Positions 1 to 8,527 of a DNA stretch of 64,000 bases are shown one piece after another. The notes under the pieces are model-generated. The model searched no databases. It had not been told where the DNA came from and saw only the letters and a program-made list of their open reading frames with translations. Source of the stretch: Streptomyces sp. NBC_00358 (GTDB lineage: Bacteria; Actinomycetota; Actinomycetes; Streptomycetales; Streptomycetaceae); NCBI RefSeq assembly GCF_036099295.1, contig NZ_CP107976.1, forward strand, positions 6,448,001 through 6,512,000, written 5' to 3'. The translations under genes and the position numbers were made by a program. Within the stretch, counting starts at the first letter, position 1; each line of letters starts with the position of its first letter.

Positions 1-1
1 C

Positions 2-1057
2 GGGCACATCTCCGCCAGGGACTTCGACCTCGGCGGCTACCAGATCTACACGACCTTCGACCGCAAGCGCGAGAGCGCGCTCACCGACGCCGTGACCAAG
101 GCCCGCAAGCAGGCGCGGAAGGACCACCCGGACGAGGCGAAGAGCGCCCACTACGGCGCCGCCTCGATCGCCACCGACGGACGGGTGCTCGCCGTCTACG
201 GCGGCCCCGACCACCGCCGGCAGGGCTACAACGAGTCCAACGCGACCACCGTCCCCGCCGGTTCGGCCTTCCTCCCCTTCGTCTACGCCGCCGCCCTGGA
301 GCACGGAGTCCACAAGACCCGTGACAGCGCGGCCACCCCGGTCACCCCCGAGTCGCTCTACAACGGCGACAACGGCGTCCCCGTCAGCACGCCCGAAGGC
401 CCCTACTGGGACCGCGGCGGCAAGAAGGTCGCCGCCCGCAACGAGGGCAACAGGAACTACGGCCAGATCACGCTGCGTTCGGCGCTCGCCGCGAACGTGA
501 ACACACCGTTCATGCAGCTCGGCATGGACGCCGGCCTGGACAAGGTGCGTGAGACCGCCGAGGCCTCGGGCCTGCTCTCCTCCAGCATCGGCCCACAGGT
601 GCCCGGAATGTCCCTCGGCACCGCGACCCCCAGCGCGATCCGCATGGCCAGTTCCTACGCCACCTTCGCCGCCGGCGGAACGCACTACGAGCCGTACTCC
701 GTGCGCCGCATCACCCGCAACGGCGCCGCCGTCCGGCTGGACATGCCCGCACCCCATCGCGCCATGCGCGCGGCGGTGGCCGAGGAGGTCACCCAGGCCC
801 TCTCCGACTCCTTCCGCACCGGGCACCCCGGCGCGGCCCCCCTCTCGGCGCAGGTCGCCGGCAAGCGGGGCGCCACGCTGGACGACAAGGCCGCCTGGTA
901 CGTGGGCTCGAACCGTTCCGTGTCGACGGCGGTGGTCCTGTACCGCATCGATCTGTCCAAGAGCCTCGAACCCCTGCCGCTCAAGGGGATCGCCGGGGCA
1001 CCCGTCGCCGAGGTGCCGTACGGCATCTGGTCCGGTGCCATGAGCCCGCTTCGCTGA
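2..1057 (+). CDS. Penicillin-binding protein, C-terminal part, with altered catalytic motifs (5' partial)
   Basis: The gene begins before the window, so its membrane segment and any glycosyltransferase domain are not visible. The 351 visible residues read as a class A-type PBP transpeptidase domain with the three active-site regions in normal order, but each motif is changed. Where SxxK is expected there is PAGSAFLPF (Ser kept, Lys replaced by Leu; Ser codon at 263-265). Where SxN is expected there is AANVNTPF. Where KTG is expected there is AGKRGATLDD. In active PBPs these residues carry out acyl transfer, so I infer a non-catalytic wall protein. A second exported protein gene follows 93 bp downstream on the same strand and may be cotranscribed. 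The family call is firm; loss of activity is inference. Confidence 0.85.
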   Translation, partial: GHISARDFDLGGYQIYTTFDRKRESALTDAVTKARKQARKDHPDEAKSAHYGAASIATDGRVLAVYGGPDHRRQGYNESNATTVPAGSAFLPFVYAAALEHGVHKTRDSAATPVTPESLYNGDNGVPVSTPEGPYWDRGGKKVAARNEGNRNYGQITLRSALAANVNTPFMQLGMDAGLDKVRETAEASGLLSSSIGPQVPGMSLGTATPSAIRMASSYATFAAGGTHYEPYSVRRITRNGAAVRLDMPAPHRAMRAAVAEEVTQALSDSFRTGHPGAAPLSAQVAGKRGATLDDKAAWYVGSNRSVSTAVVLYRIDLSKSLEPLPLKGIAGAPVAEVPYGIWSGAMSPLR

Positions 1058-1150
1058 CCCCGTAGGCCGGCCGCCCGGCTCGGCCCCCTCCGACGGCCAC
1101 CCGGTGGCCGCGCCACGCTCCCTCCGCCTCCCTCGCAGAATGTGCCCCGT

Positions 1151-2449
1151 ATGAACTCGAAGCACAGCCGGCGCCGTCGCCGTGAACCCGATCCCGGTTC
1201 TGCCGCCACCTCCGCGCGCCAGGGCTTCGCGGCCATGACGGCCTTCCTCGTCGTCACCTCCATGGCCGCCACCTACCTGGCACTCAACACGGACCACACC
1301 GCACCGGCCGCGTCCGCCCGCGCGCACGGCTCCGAAGCCGCCAAGGTGAAGAAGGAACCGGTGTGGGACGGGAAGACCCATGTGCTGGGCGACGGCTCCA
1401 CGTCCTACACCGGCCCGCAGAAGGACGAGTTGAAGGCCGTACCGCTCAAGCCCGGGGAGAAGCCGCCCCAGTTCGTCGTCTTCTCCTGGGACGGCGCCCT
1501 CCAGGGCGACGACCAGCTCTTCTCGCACTACCGGGAGCTGGCCCAGCAGTACAACGCCCACATGACGTTCTTCCTGACCGGCATCTACCTGCTGCCCAAG
1601 GACAAGAAGACGCTCTACGAACCGCCCATGCACGCCCCGGGTTCGGCGGCCATCAGCTACGCCACCGACGAGCACATACGCAGCACGCTGGCGGAGCTCA
1701 CCAAGGCGTGGAACGAGGGCAACGAGATCGGCACCCACTTCAACGGTCACTTCTGCGGCGACAAGGGCGGCGGGGACTGGAGCGTGACGGAGTGGGAGAG
1801 CGAGATCAACCAGTTCTTCTCCTTCGTGGAGAAGTGGAAGACCAACACCGGCTACACCGACCTGCCGCCGCTGCCCTTCGACCCGGCCCGCGCCGTCAGC
1901 GGCGGGCGCGCGCCCTGCCTGGAGGGCCAGAAGAACCTGCTCAAGGCCATGAAGGCCACGGCCAAGAAGTACGACTGGCGCTACGACGCCAGCTCCGCGG
2001 GCGACTTCCAGATATGGCCCAAGAAGAAGGAGGGCGTCTGGGACTTCCCGCTCCAGATGCTCCCCTACGAGGACGGCAAGTACCAAGGCCTGTCCATGGA
2101 CTTCAACTTCCTCTACAACCAGTCCGACGGTGAGACCGAGGGCGACCCCGCCAAGTACCCGCAGTGGGAGCAGGAGACCGTCAAGTCGTACATGGCCGGT
2201 TTCGACCGCGTCTACTACGGGAGCCGGGCACCGCTGTTCATCGGCAACCACTTCGAGGACTGGAACGGCGGCATCTACATGAAGTCCATCGACCAGGTCA
2301 TCAAGAGCGTGTGCACGAAGCAGGGCGTTCGCTGTGTGTCCTTCCGTGAACTGACCAACTGGCTCGACGTGCAGAAGCCCGAGACCCTGGAGCGCCTGCG
2401 CGGCCTGGACCCCGCCCAGTCGCCGGACTGGTCGACCGTGGTGAAGTAG
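1151..2449 (+). CDS. Exported polysaccharide deacetylase-like (NodB fold) protein
   Basis: A basic N terminus is followed by a membrane or signal segment (about residues 27-47), then an extracellular domain. NodB-type landmarks are present in order: FSWDGAL (in place of TFDDG), GTHFNGHFC (the HxxxH metal site), GGRAPC (RxP), KKYDWRYD (DxxDW-like) and FIGNHF (the final His). In known deacetylases the first Asp of TFDDG is the catalytic base; here Trp occupies that place while the metal-binding Asp and His residues remain. It may therefore be a modified deacetylase or a carbohydrate-binding relative. GTG 1142 is an alternative start; neither start has a clear ribosome site. It follows the altered PBP gene and precedes an exported amidase. 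Confidence 0.75.
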   Translation: MNSKHSRRRRREPDPGSAATSARQGFAAMTAFLVVTSMAATYLALNTDHTAPAASARAHGSEAAKVKKEPVWDGKTHVLGDGSTSYTGPQKDELKAVPLKPGEKPPQFVVFSWDGALQGDDQLFSHYRELAQQYNAHMTFFLTGIYLLPKDKKTLYEPPMHAPGSAAISYATDEHIRSTLAELTKAWNEGNEIGTHFNGHFCGDKGGGDWSVTEWESEINQFFSFVEKWKTNTGYTDLPPLPFDPARAVSGGRAPCLEGQKNLLKAMKATAKKYDWRYDASSAGDFQIWPKKKEGVWDFPLQMLPYEDGKYQGLSMDFNFLYNQSDGETEGDPAKYPQWEQETVKSYMAGFDRVYYGSRAPLFIGNHFEDWNGGIYMKSIDQVIKSVCTKQGVRCVSFRELTNWLDVQKPETLERLRGLDPAQSPDWSTVVK

Positions 2450-2620
2450 AGGCCGCGGCGGAGCCGTTGGCTCCGCGCAACGCGTTGAACGGCAACTTAC
2501 CTCCGACATAAGGGACTTGGTTGCAGGCGACGCGAACTCCACCCGGATTCAGCACAGTTGAGTGGGACATGTAAAGATTTCCCTCCCTGGAGTCCGACCG
2601 GGGATCAAGGAGAATCGTCA

Positions 2621-3763
2621 GTGATATCGCAGAAGTTAAGCCGCAGTTGCTCGACCGTGGGGGCGATCACCCTCTCCGCCCTCCTGCTGCCGCTGTCCGC
2701 CGCCCACGCGACGGCCACCGCTCCCCGGGTGACCGCGTCGACGGCCGACGCCTTCGGCCGCGTGGCCGACGCCGTGTTCACCGACCGCACGGCCGCCCTG
2801 CTGGACGGTGCCCCGACCGCCCGTACGGCCGCTACGGCTCTGAAGGCGACCACGGCGGGCATCCGGGTGTCCGACACCCTCGCGCGCACCGAGAGCGCCG
2901 CCCGCTCCTCGCTGCACGGCACCCGGTCCCGCCTCGCGGCCCTCGGGGAGGCCTACAGCGCCGCCGACACCCGGGTCGCCGTGAACCGAACCCGGGTGAC
3001 GGGGCAGCGGGCCACCGCCTGGGTCACCGAGACGACCACCCTCACGTACCGGAGGATCCGCGGCGACGAGCCCCCCACCACCGGCTTCCGCGCACACCAC
3101 GTACTGACGTTCGCCGCGCGGCCGGACGGCACCTGGAAGCTGACCGGCGAGCACTCCACGGACAAGGGCCCCCGGCAGGTCAACGAACCCGTCCCGACGA
3201 CGCCCCGCAGGACCACGACGGCCGCTGTCGACGCCCCCCGGGCAGCGACCACGTACCCCGCGCCCGCCGCCGCCAAGACGCTCACCGGAGGCCCGTACGA
3301 CTACGCGGCCATGGCGACGTACGCCGAGACGTACTGGAAGAACTACAACCCCGCCTACCGCAGCTTCAACTCCGTCGGCGGCGACTGCACCAACTACGTC
3401 AGCCAGTCCCTCAAGGCGGGCGGCTGGACGCCGGTCACCGACTCGGACGAGGACTACGGCACCTGGAACTACGGCCCGACCACGCAGACCGACACCTGGG
3501 TCGGCGTCAACGAGTGGTCCTGGTTCACCCAGACCGCCCGGCGCTCCACGGCCCTGGCGAACGTCTACCAGATGGACGTCGGTGACGTGATGCAGATGGA
3601 CTTCGACAAGGACGGCTCCAAGGACCACTCCATGATCACGTCCTACCGGAGCGCGGGCGGGGTGCCGTACGTGACCTACCACGACACCGACACCTACCGC
3701 CGCTCGGTGTCGAGCCTCATCGCGTCGTACCCGAACGCGGCGTACTACGCGTACCGCACCTGA
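2621..3763 (+). CDS. Secreted amidase-domain (Amidase_6 type) cysteine hydrolase
   Basis: The start is GTG 2621, chosen because AAGGAG lies at 2607-2612 and because it begins a good signal peptide (MISQKLSRS, then a hydrophobic stretch ending near AHATA). A linker region of about 200 residues precedes a C-terminal papain-like amidase domain with the catalytic-type Cys in GGDCTNYVSQ and the His in KDHSMITSY. This matches the putative amidase domain family found in secreted Gram-positive proteins, probably acting on wall peptides; the substrate is not known. It is followed by a strong hairpin terminator. The 170-bp spacer upstream probably carries its promoter. Confidence 0.8.
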   Translation: MISQKLSRSCSTVGAITLSALLLPLSAAHATATAPRVTASTADAFGRVADAVFTDRTAALLDGAPTARTAATALKATTAGIRVSDTLARTESAARSSLHGTRSRLAALGEAYSAADTRVAVNRTRVTGQRATAWVTETTTLTYRRIRGDEPPTTGFRAHHVLTFAARPDGTWKLTGEHSTDKGPRQVNEPVPTTPRRTTTAAVDAPRAATTYPAPAAAKTLTGGPYDYAAMATYAETYWKNYNPAYRSFNSVGGDCTNYVSQSLKAGGWTPVTDSDEDYGTWNYGPTTQTDTWVGVNEWSWFTQTARRSTALANVYQMDVGDVMQMDFDKDGSKDHSMITSYRSAGGVPYVTYHDTDTYRRSVSSLIASYPNAAYYAYRT

Positions 3764-3777
3764 TCAGAGCACCGGCA

Positions 3778-3816
3778 GGGCCCCGCGCCGCGAACGACGA
3801 CCGCGTCGCGGGGCCC
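3778..3816 (+). terminator. Hairpin terminator after the amidase gene
   Basis: GGGCCCCGCG (3778-3787) pairs perfectly with CGCGGGGCCC (3807-3816) across a 19-nt loop, 15 bp after the amidase stop. There is no U run, as is usual in Streptomyces. It also lies near the end of the convergent gene that stops at 3964. Confidence 0.7.
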
Positions 3817-3872
3817 GCTGCCCCGGGCCCGTGACGGCCGGTTCGCGCGGGCGCCGTCATCGGGTTGCGGAC

Positions 3873-3928
3873 GGAGTCTGCGGGCTGGAGTCTGCGCCCG
3901 GAGTCTGTGGGCTGCGGCCTGGAGTCTG
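3873..3928. repeat. Short irregular repeat of GGAGTCTG
   Basis: GGAGTCTG occurs four times (3873, 3887, 3900 and 3921) in the spacer between two convergent genes, each time followed by a GC-rich filler. It looks like simple-sequence noise; no function is apparent. Confidence 0.5.
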
Positions 3929-3963
3929 CGCCCGGAGCCCGTGGACCCGGTTCCCCGCTGGCC

Positions 3964-5481
3964 TCAGGCGCCGCCGCGTTGCCCGCGGATCTCCGCGACG
4001 ACGCGCGCCACCGTCTGCCGCACCGCCTCCGTCTCGGTCAGGAAGTGCCAGTAGTCCGGGTGCCGGCCCTCCAGCGTGGCGACAGCCCGGTCGAGCCGGG
4101 TGACCGAGTCGTCGAGCGGGCGGGCCTGCCTGGGGTCGGGAGTCGTACGGCCCGCCATGGCCAGCCGCTGCGCGTCCCGGATCGCGAACCGGGTGCGGTC
4201 GATCTCCTGCTGGGGATCCTTCTGCACGGCGTTCAGCCGGCGCAGCCGGTCACCGGCCGCCGACACGGCCTCGTCGGTGCTGTTCAGCAGCGCGCGCACC
4301 GTCGCCAGCAGCGAGGTCGCGTCCGGCCAGCGCTGCGCCTCGCGGGCGGCCCGCGCCTCCTTCAGCTTCGTCTCGGCCTGCCGCACGTTCTCCGCGGCCT
4401 GCTCCGGCACGTGCTGGAGGTCCTGCCAGCACGCCGCCGAGAACCGGCGCCGCAACTCGCTCAGCACCGGCTCCACCTGCCCGGCGCGGGTCGTCAGCGC
4501 CTGCGCGCGGGTACGCAGCGAGACGAGCCGGTGGTCGATCTCGGCGGCGTGCTCCGGCAGCCGCTCCGCCTCCGAGCGCACCGCGGCGGCCTCCCGCGAG
4601 ACCCGCTCGGCACGCTCCAGCGTCTCCGGTACGCCGTGCTGCCCGGCGCCCCGGTTGAGCTTGGTCAGCTCCGGCCCGAGCGCGGCGAGCCGGGCGGCGA
4701 GATCGTCGGCCTTCAGCCCCGACTGCCGTACGGAGTCGAGGGCGTTCGACGCGCCCAGCAGCGCCTGACGGGCGCGCTCGACGGCCGGGGCCAGCCGGGC
4801 GAGCTGGGTCTCCGCCTTGCCGAGGAGCGGTCCGAGACTCTGCTCGAACCGGTCCAGATCGGCCTTCACACGGACCAGTTCGTCCTTCGCGGCGACGAGC
4901 TCGCCGCGGGCCCGCGCCGCGACCGACGCCTCCAGCTCGTCCCGGTCCAGATCGTGGGCGTCGACGGCGGTGATGTACTTCTGACTGGCCTCGTCGATCC
5001 GCCGCCCCAGCGCCTCGAAGTCGGACACCACCCGCCGGGCGGCCGGGGAGTCGTCCACGGCCGTGATGGTCTCGATGGAGATCCGCAGATCGCGCTGCGC
5101 GGTGTCGAGTTCGTAGAACGCCGCCGCGGCGGCGTCCTTGGCGGCCTGCGCCTCGGCCCGCTGGCCCTCGGACCGCCCGCCGAACCAGCGCCGGGTGCCG
5201 CCCCCGGCGAAGGCAGAGGGCAGCGCGAGCGCGGCGAGCAGGGGCAGCGCGACGAGCGTGAGCACGTCACGGCCGGCCTGCGAGCGAGGCCGACGCTCGG
5301 GCCGCTCGGGCTCGGGCTCGGGCTCGGGCCGCTCCGGCCGGTCCCGTCGCGGGGATCGCTCGGGTCGCGCCGGCCAGAGGCCCCGCCGGGCGTTCGGAGG
5401 GTCTGCGGGCCGTGCGTGTCCCGCGAACGGCGAATACGGCCGCGAAGGTGTCGCCGTCACATCCCTCTCCCGTGCTGTCAT
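3964..5481 (-). CDS. Membrane-anchored coiled-coil protein of unknown function
   Basis: The start is taken at ATG 5481 (MTARERDVTATP), because residues upstream look non-coding in character. The first 70 residues are proline- and charge-rich (repeated PE and RPER), then a single membrane segment (VLTLVALPLLAALALP) is followed by about 380 residues of Ala/Glu/Arg/Leu-rich helix with heptad character, consistent with a long coiled coil. This suggests an envelope scaffold with the coiled coil on one side of the membrane. No enzyme motif is visible. It is convergent with the amidase gene and 54 bp downstream of the co-directional DUF4097-type gene. Confidence 0.75.
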   Translation of the reverse strand: MTARERDVTATPSRPYSPFAGHARPADPPNARRGLWPARPERSPRRDRPERPEPEPEPERPERRPRSQAGRDVLTLVALPLLAALALPSAFAGGGTRRWFGGRSEGQRAEAQAAKDAAAAAFYELDTAQRDLRISIETITAVDDSPAARRVVSDFEALGRRIDEASQKYITAVDAHDLDRDELEASVAARARGELVAAKDELVRVKADLDRFEQSLGPLLGKAETQLARLAPAVERARQALLGASNALDSVRQSGLKADDLAARLAALGPELTKLNRGAGQHGVPETLERAERVSREAAAVRSEAERLPEHAAEIDHRLVSLRTRAQALTTRAGQVEPVLSELRRRFSAACWQDLQHVPEQAAENVRQAETKLKEARAAREAQRWPDATSLLATVRALLNSTDEAVSAAGDRLRRLNAVQKDPQQEIDRTRFAIRDAQRLAMAGRTTPDPRQARPLDDSVTRLDRAVATLEGRHPDYWHFLTETEAVRQTVARVVAEIRGQRGGA

Positions 5482-5535
5482 CCGCCTTGCCCGGCTGTCA
5501 TTCTCCCACCGGTTGAAGACGAACACACGGGCCGG

Positions 5536-6345
5536 TCAGTTCGCTGTTCGTACCGTGATCTTTCCGTCGTCGGTGTGCGCGGAGACACGGTGGGTGCTGG
5601 AGTCGTCCCGGGGCACGTCCACCTGGACCGAGCCGTCGCCGGTCCCGGTCGTCACCCGGTAGGTGGCCCGCGGCAGCACGATCGAGACGGAACCGTCGTT
5701 GGTGCGGGAGTCCACCAGGTCGGGAACGGAGCCGAGTTCGAGCCGCACCGAGCCGTCCTCGGTCCGCGCCCGCACGCTGCGGGCGTCCACGCCGACGGCC
5801 CGTATCGAGCCGTCGCCGCTGCGCAGATCCAGCGCTCCCGAGGAGTCGCTGACGCGCACCGAACCGTCCGCCGTACGAATGCTGAGCGCTTCCTCGAAGC
5901 CCCGCGCGCTCACCCGTCCGTCCCCGTCCTCCACCTTGACGGCCACCCCGCGCGGCACGACGATCCGGTGCCGGGCCGAGCAGTCGGCGATGACGCCCGA
6001 GCACTTCACCCGCAGGACCAGCCGGTCGCCGCCCTCCATCGCCCAGGTGACCCTGGGGTCCCCGCCGAGAGTGACATGTCCCTGGAACCACCGGGTGACC
6101 CGGACCTCACCGGCCTTCGCGGAATCCGAAACGACCAGATCGAGCGCGGAGTCGTCCGAGTCGACGGTCAGGGTCCGGCCACGCAGCCCGAACGACCGCT
6201 GCTCGGGATCCTTGTCGTCCCCGGCGGACGCGCCGCACGCGGTGGCGCCCCCGACGAGCGCGAGCACGACTACGCCGAGGACGGCGGCGCGCAAGGCGTT
6301 GTGAGTACGGTTCCGGGTGCCGCTACGAGTGCGCGTGCGAGCCAT
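5536..6345 (-). CDS. DUF4097-family adhesin-like exported protein
   Basis: ATG 6345 is preceded by a strong GGGGGAG ribosome site at about 6352-6358. The N terminus has a basic stretch, a hydrophobic segment (AVLGVVVLALVGGATAC) and a possible lipobox Cys. The rest is built from short beta-strand repeats with a recurring DGS turn (ADGSVRV, GDGSIRA, EDGSVRL, NDGSVSIV, GDGSVQV, DDGKITV), the hallmark of DUF4097 right-handed beta structures. The role is unknown; relatives occur near envelope-stress genes. The leader upstream (6386-6552) is an unusual low-complexity repeat. Confidence 0.8.
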   Translation of the reverse strand: MARTRTRSGTRNRTHNALRAAVLGVVVLALVGGATACGASAGDDKDPEQRSFGLRGRTLTVDSDDSALDLVVSDSAKAGEVRVTRWFQGHVTLGGDPRVTWAMEGGDRLVLRVKCSGVIADCSARHRIVVPRGVAVKVEDGDGRVSARGFEEALSIRTADGSVRVSDSSGALDLRSGDGSIRAVGVDARSVRARTEDGSVRLELGSVPDLVDSRTNDGSVSIVLPRATYRVTTGTGDGSVQVDVPRDDSSTHRVSAHTDDGKITVRTAN

Positions 6346-6385
6346 GACGATCTCCCCCTGGGACGGTCTACGAGCCCCTTCGCTT

Positions 6386-6552
6386 CCGGGACTCGGGATC
6401 TCCGGGTCTCCGGGTCTCCGGGTCTCCGGGTCTCGGGGTCTCGGGGTCTCGGGGACCCCGGGCCCCGGGACTCGGAACCTCTGGAACCCCGGGACTCGGG
6501 ATCTCCGGGACTCGGGACCTCTGGATCTCCGGGACTCCGGGACTTGGAACTC
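6386..6552. repeat. Low-complexity tandem repeat in the leader of the DUF4097 gene
   Basis: Most of the 418-bp space between the DUF4097 start and tRNA-Val is filled by variants of an 8-10 bp unit: TCCGGGTC and TCGGGGTC in perfect phase at about 6399-6455, then looser GGGACTCGG and CTCTGGATC versions. No gene is evident. The array lies where the promoter and leader of the minus-strand gene must be. Confidence 0.75.
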
Positions 6553-6763
6553 GGAGCTTCGGCACTTCGACGCCGTGACCGGAGCCGCTCCGCGGAGTGG
6601 TTCCGCGGAACATCTCCGACGGTAGGCATCCACGGAGCCCGGGACGATCCGGGCCGCTCCCGGATCGGAGGTGGGGATAACCCCCGGGCCACCCCGCCAC
6701 CCACTCGCCGGATACGGGTTTGCGGGGCATGCCCCCGGGCGATGTAGGCTGTCGACTCGTCCT

Positions 6764-6838
6764 GGGCGCGTAGCTCAGTGGTAGAGCGCCGCCCTTACAA
6801 GGCGGATGTCGGCGGTTCGAAACCGTCCGCGCCCACCA
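6764..6838 (+). tRNA. tRNA-Val (anticodon TAC)
   Basis: All arms fold: acceptor GGGCGCG with CGCGCCC, D stem GCTC/GAGC, anticodon stem CCGCC/GGCGG with loop CTTACAA (anticodon TAC), and T stem GGCGG/CCGTC with loop TTCGAAA. The CCA end is encoded (6836-6838). It reads codon GUA, which is rare in this high-GC genome. Confidence 0.97.
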
Positions 6839-6854
6839 GTCTCAGGACACGAAC

Positions 6855-6907
6855 AAGGCCCAGGTCAGCCGGTAGGAATCCGGCGGCGTGGGCCTTGATC
6901 CTTTTTT
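6855..6907 (+). terminator. Rho-independent terminator after tRNA-Val
   Basis: AAGGCCCA (6855-6862) pairs with TGGGCCTT (6889-6896), with an inner stem GCCGG (6868-6872)/CCGGC (6880-6884), followed by a TTTTTT run at 6902-6907. This is one of the few U-tailed terminators in the window. Confidence 0.85.
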
Positions 6908-7037
6908 CGGCTGTTCGGTGCCGCCGTGCCAGTCACGTGCCAGATGGGTCGCGGGGAGGCCGCTTCACCTTCTTGATCTGGCCGTCCACGTAGTCGGCGA
7001 GCGCGCGGAGCCGGATCCGCCGGAAGTTGCTCCGCCG

Positions 7038-7328
7038 ATGGGCACCACCGCGGGTGCCGACGAAGAAACGGTCACCGGTGGCTGGCGGCAGGGAACACTC
7101 ACCAACCTCCTCAACCCGAAGATGGGCGCCTTCTACGTCGCCGTCCTGCCCCAGTTCATCCCTCCGGGCGCGGACCACTTCACCACGGGCCTCCTGCTCA
7201 CCACGGTGCACGTCCTCATCGGCTTCGCTCGCATCCTGCACGGTTGGCTCCGCAAGCCCCAGGCGCGCCGCGTACTCGACCGGATCACCGGCACGGTCAT
7301 CGGCATCAGGCTGGCGCTCAGTAACTGA
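7038..7328 (+). pseudogene. LysE-family exporter remnant
   Basis: Only the end of a LysE/RhtB-type amino-acid exporter is left. GTLTNLLNPKMGAFYVAVLP and PQFIPPGADHF match the conserved mid-protein stretch of the family, and RRVLDRITGTVIGIRLAL matches its last helix. The first half of a normal protein of about 210 residues is missing, and the transmembrane stretch after VHVLIGFAR is shortened, joining directly to LHGWLRKP. No proper start precedes it. It appears to be a decayed gene beside the tRNA. Confidence 0.75.
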
Positions 7329-7819
7329 CCATCCGACGACCGTCATGTCCGCGGTCACGCGCGATCTCCGCGAGCACTTCGGCAACGACTCCTGAACCCT
7401 CCCGCCTCCGTCGGGCCGTCCGAGGCCAACGGAGGCCAGGGATATGGCCACTTGGGCTCTCCGTGCTGATTCAGTCGCGACTGTTCGGCAGCGGAGTGCG
7501 GCAACCACCGCGACCGTGGTCGACTGGTATCGGTCCCGGACGCGCAAGTGGCCAGCTCGGCAGCCTTCAACGACCGGCCGCCCACAGTTCGCGTCGAGAG
7601 GGTCAGATCGTTCGTCCGCAATTCGCAGGCCTGGTGGGGTAATTGGGACTCCGTCGGTCCGGTTTTGCGATTTCGCTTCCGGGTGGACGTCGGCGTCGGC
7701 GCTCGTCGGATCCTCAAGTGCTGCTCAGGAAATCGGTCATGTGATGGGCGCGTGCGTGATCTCTGCCTAGTGTCCGAGTGCTCGATCGTCACGGGGGCGG
7801 TCCACCGGAAAGGTGTCAC
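7329..7819. other. About 490 bp with no recognisable gene
   Basis: The stretch has lower coding character than its surroundings, and no open frame here resembles a known protein on either strand. It presumably holds decayed sequence after the LysE remnant plus the promoter of the lipoprotein gene at 7820. Confidence 0.5.
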
Positions 7820-8359
7820 ATGGGCATCGGTTCAAGGCGCGTCATGACGGGCGCTGCCACTGCGGGACACAAGGTCTCGAATGCCCGGGCCTGGCTTGCC
7901 GCGTGCGCCGTGGTGGCGTCGGCATCCTTGCTCGCCTCGTGCACGTCCGACAGCGGTGAGGGGAAGGCCGTCAGTTCTCCGCCGTCGCGGTCCGGGCCGG
8001 GCGAGTCCACGACCGCAACTGCGTCGTCCGTGGAGAAGCTCACCGAGCAGGCCCAGGCGGCCCTGGCCGCTGTCCACAGCGGGAAAATGGTCGAGGCCGG
8101 AGTCGAGCGGGTGCACGACGGAATCCACACCGAGCCCACCCTGAGCGAGGGCAGGACCTACAGGCTCGACCTGGTCTGCTTCGGGAGCGGCAGCGTCCAG
8201 TTGACATTCGTACCGGCGAGCGCCGGCACGGAGGCCAGGGTGCCGTGTGATCAGTCCGTGGTCCAGCAGCGGATCACGTGGCACAAGCCGGTACACATCG
8301 ATGTCGACGGGGCCAAGGGGTCAGCCGGCATGATCGCCTGGCAGATAGACGCAAGCTGA
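7820..8359 (+). CDS. Small lipoprotein of unknown function
   Basis: ATG 7820 is preceded by GGAAAGG at 7807-7813. A signal peptide (AWLAACAVVASASLLASC) ends in the lipobox LLASC, giving a lipid-anchored protein with a Ser/Pro/Thr linker and a folded domain of about 110 residues. The domain has two Cys (LVCFGSGS and RVPCDQS) that could form a disulfide. I do not recognise a family with certainty; similar small Streptomyces lipoproteins are annotated as hypothetical. A very strong terminator follows. Confidence 0.75.
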   Translation: MGIGSRRVMTGAATAGHKVSNARAWLAACAVVASASLLASCTSDSGEGKAVSSPPSRSGPGESTTATASSVEKLTEQAQAALAAVHSGKMVEAGVERVHDGIHTEPTLSEGRTYRLDLVCFGSGSVQLTFVPASAGTEARVPCDQSVVQQRITWHKPVHIDVDGAKGSAGMIAWQIDAS

Positions 8360-8371
8360 TCCAGGACGATG

Positions 8372-8399
8372 CGCCGCCCAGCATCCCTGCTGGGCGGCG
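8372..8399 (+). terminator. Strong hairpin terminator after the lipoprotein gene
   Basis: CGCCGCCCAGCA (8372-8383) and TGCTGGGCGGCG (8388-8399) form a perfect 12-bp stem with a 4-nt loop, 12 bp after the stop codon. Confidence 0.85.
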
Positions 8400-8527
8400 G
8401 CGTTCAGTCCCTACGGCAGTGAATTGCGGCAACCCCGGCAACCTCGGCAGCCAGCTCCAACCGGTGGTGTCGGGGGTGTCCTTATCGGCGGCCGTGGTCG
8501 TGGGCCTGGTCCTGGCCCTGGCCGTGG

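Noticed and set aside
3865..6747. Very long open frame on the + strand opposite two minus-strand genes
   Set aside because: Its translation is Arg/Gly/Pro-rich with no domain; it is the usual by-product of high-GC codon bias. The minus-strand frames carry recognisable structure and proper starts.
6933..7010. Minus-strand frame ending ALADYVDGQIKKVKRPPRDP, possibly the end of an integrase or excisionase
   Set aside because: No recombinase motif is visible, the frame quickly loses coding character upstream, and I cannot match it to a family with confidence.
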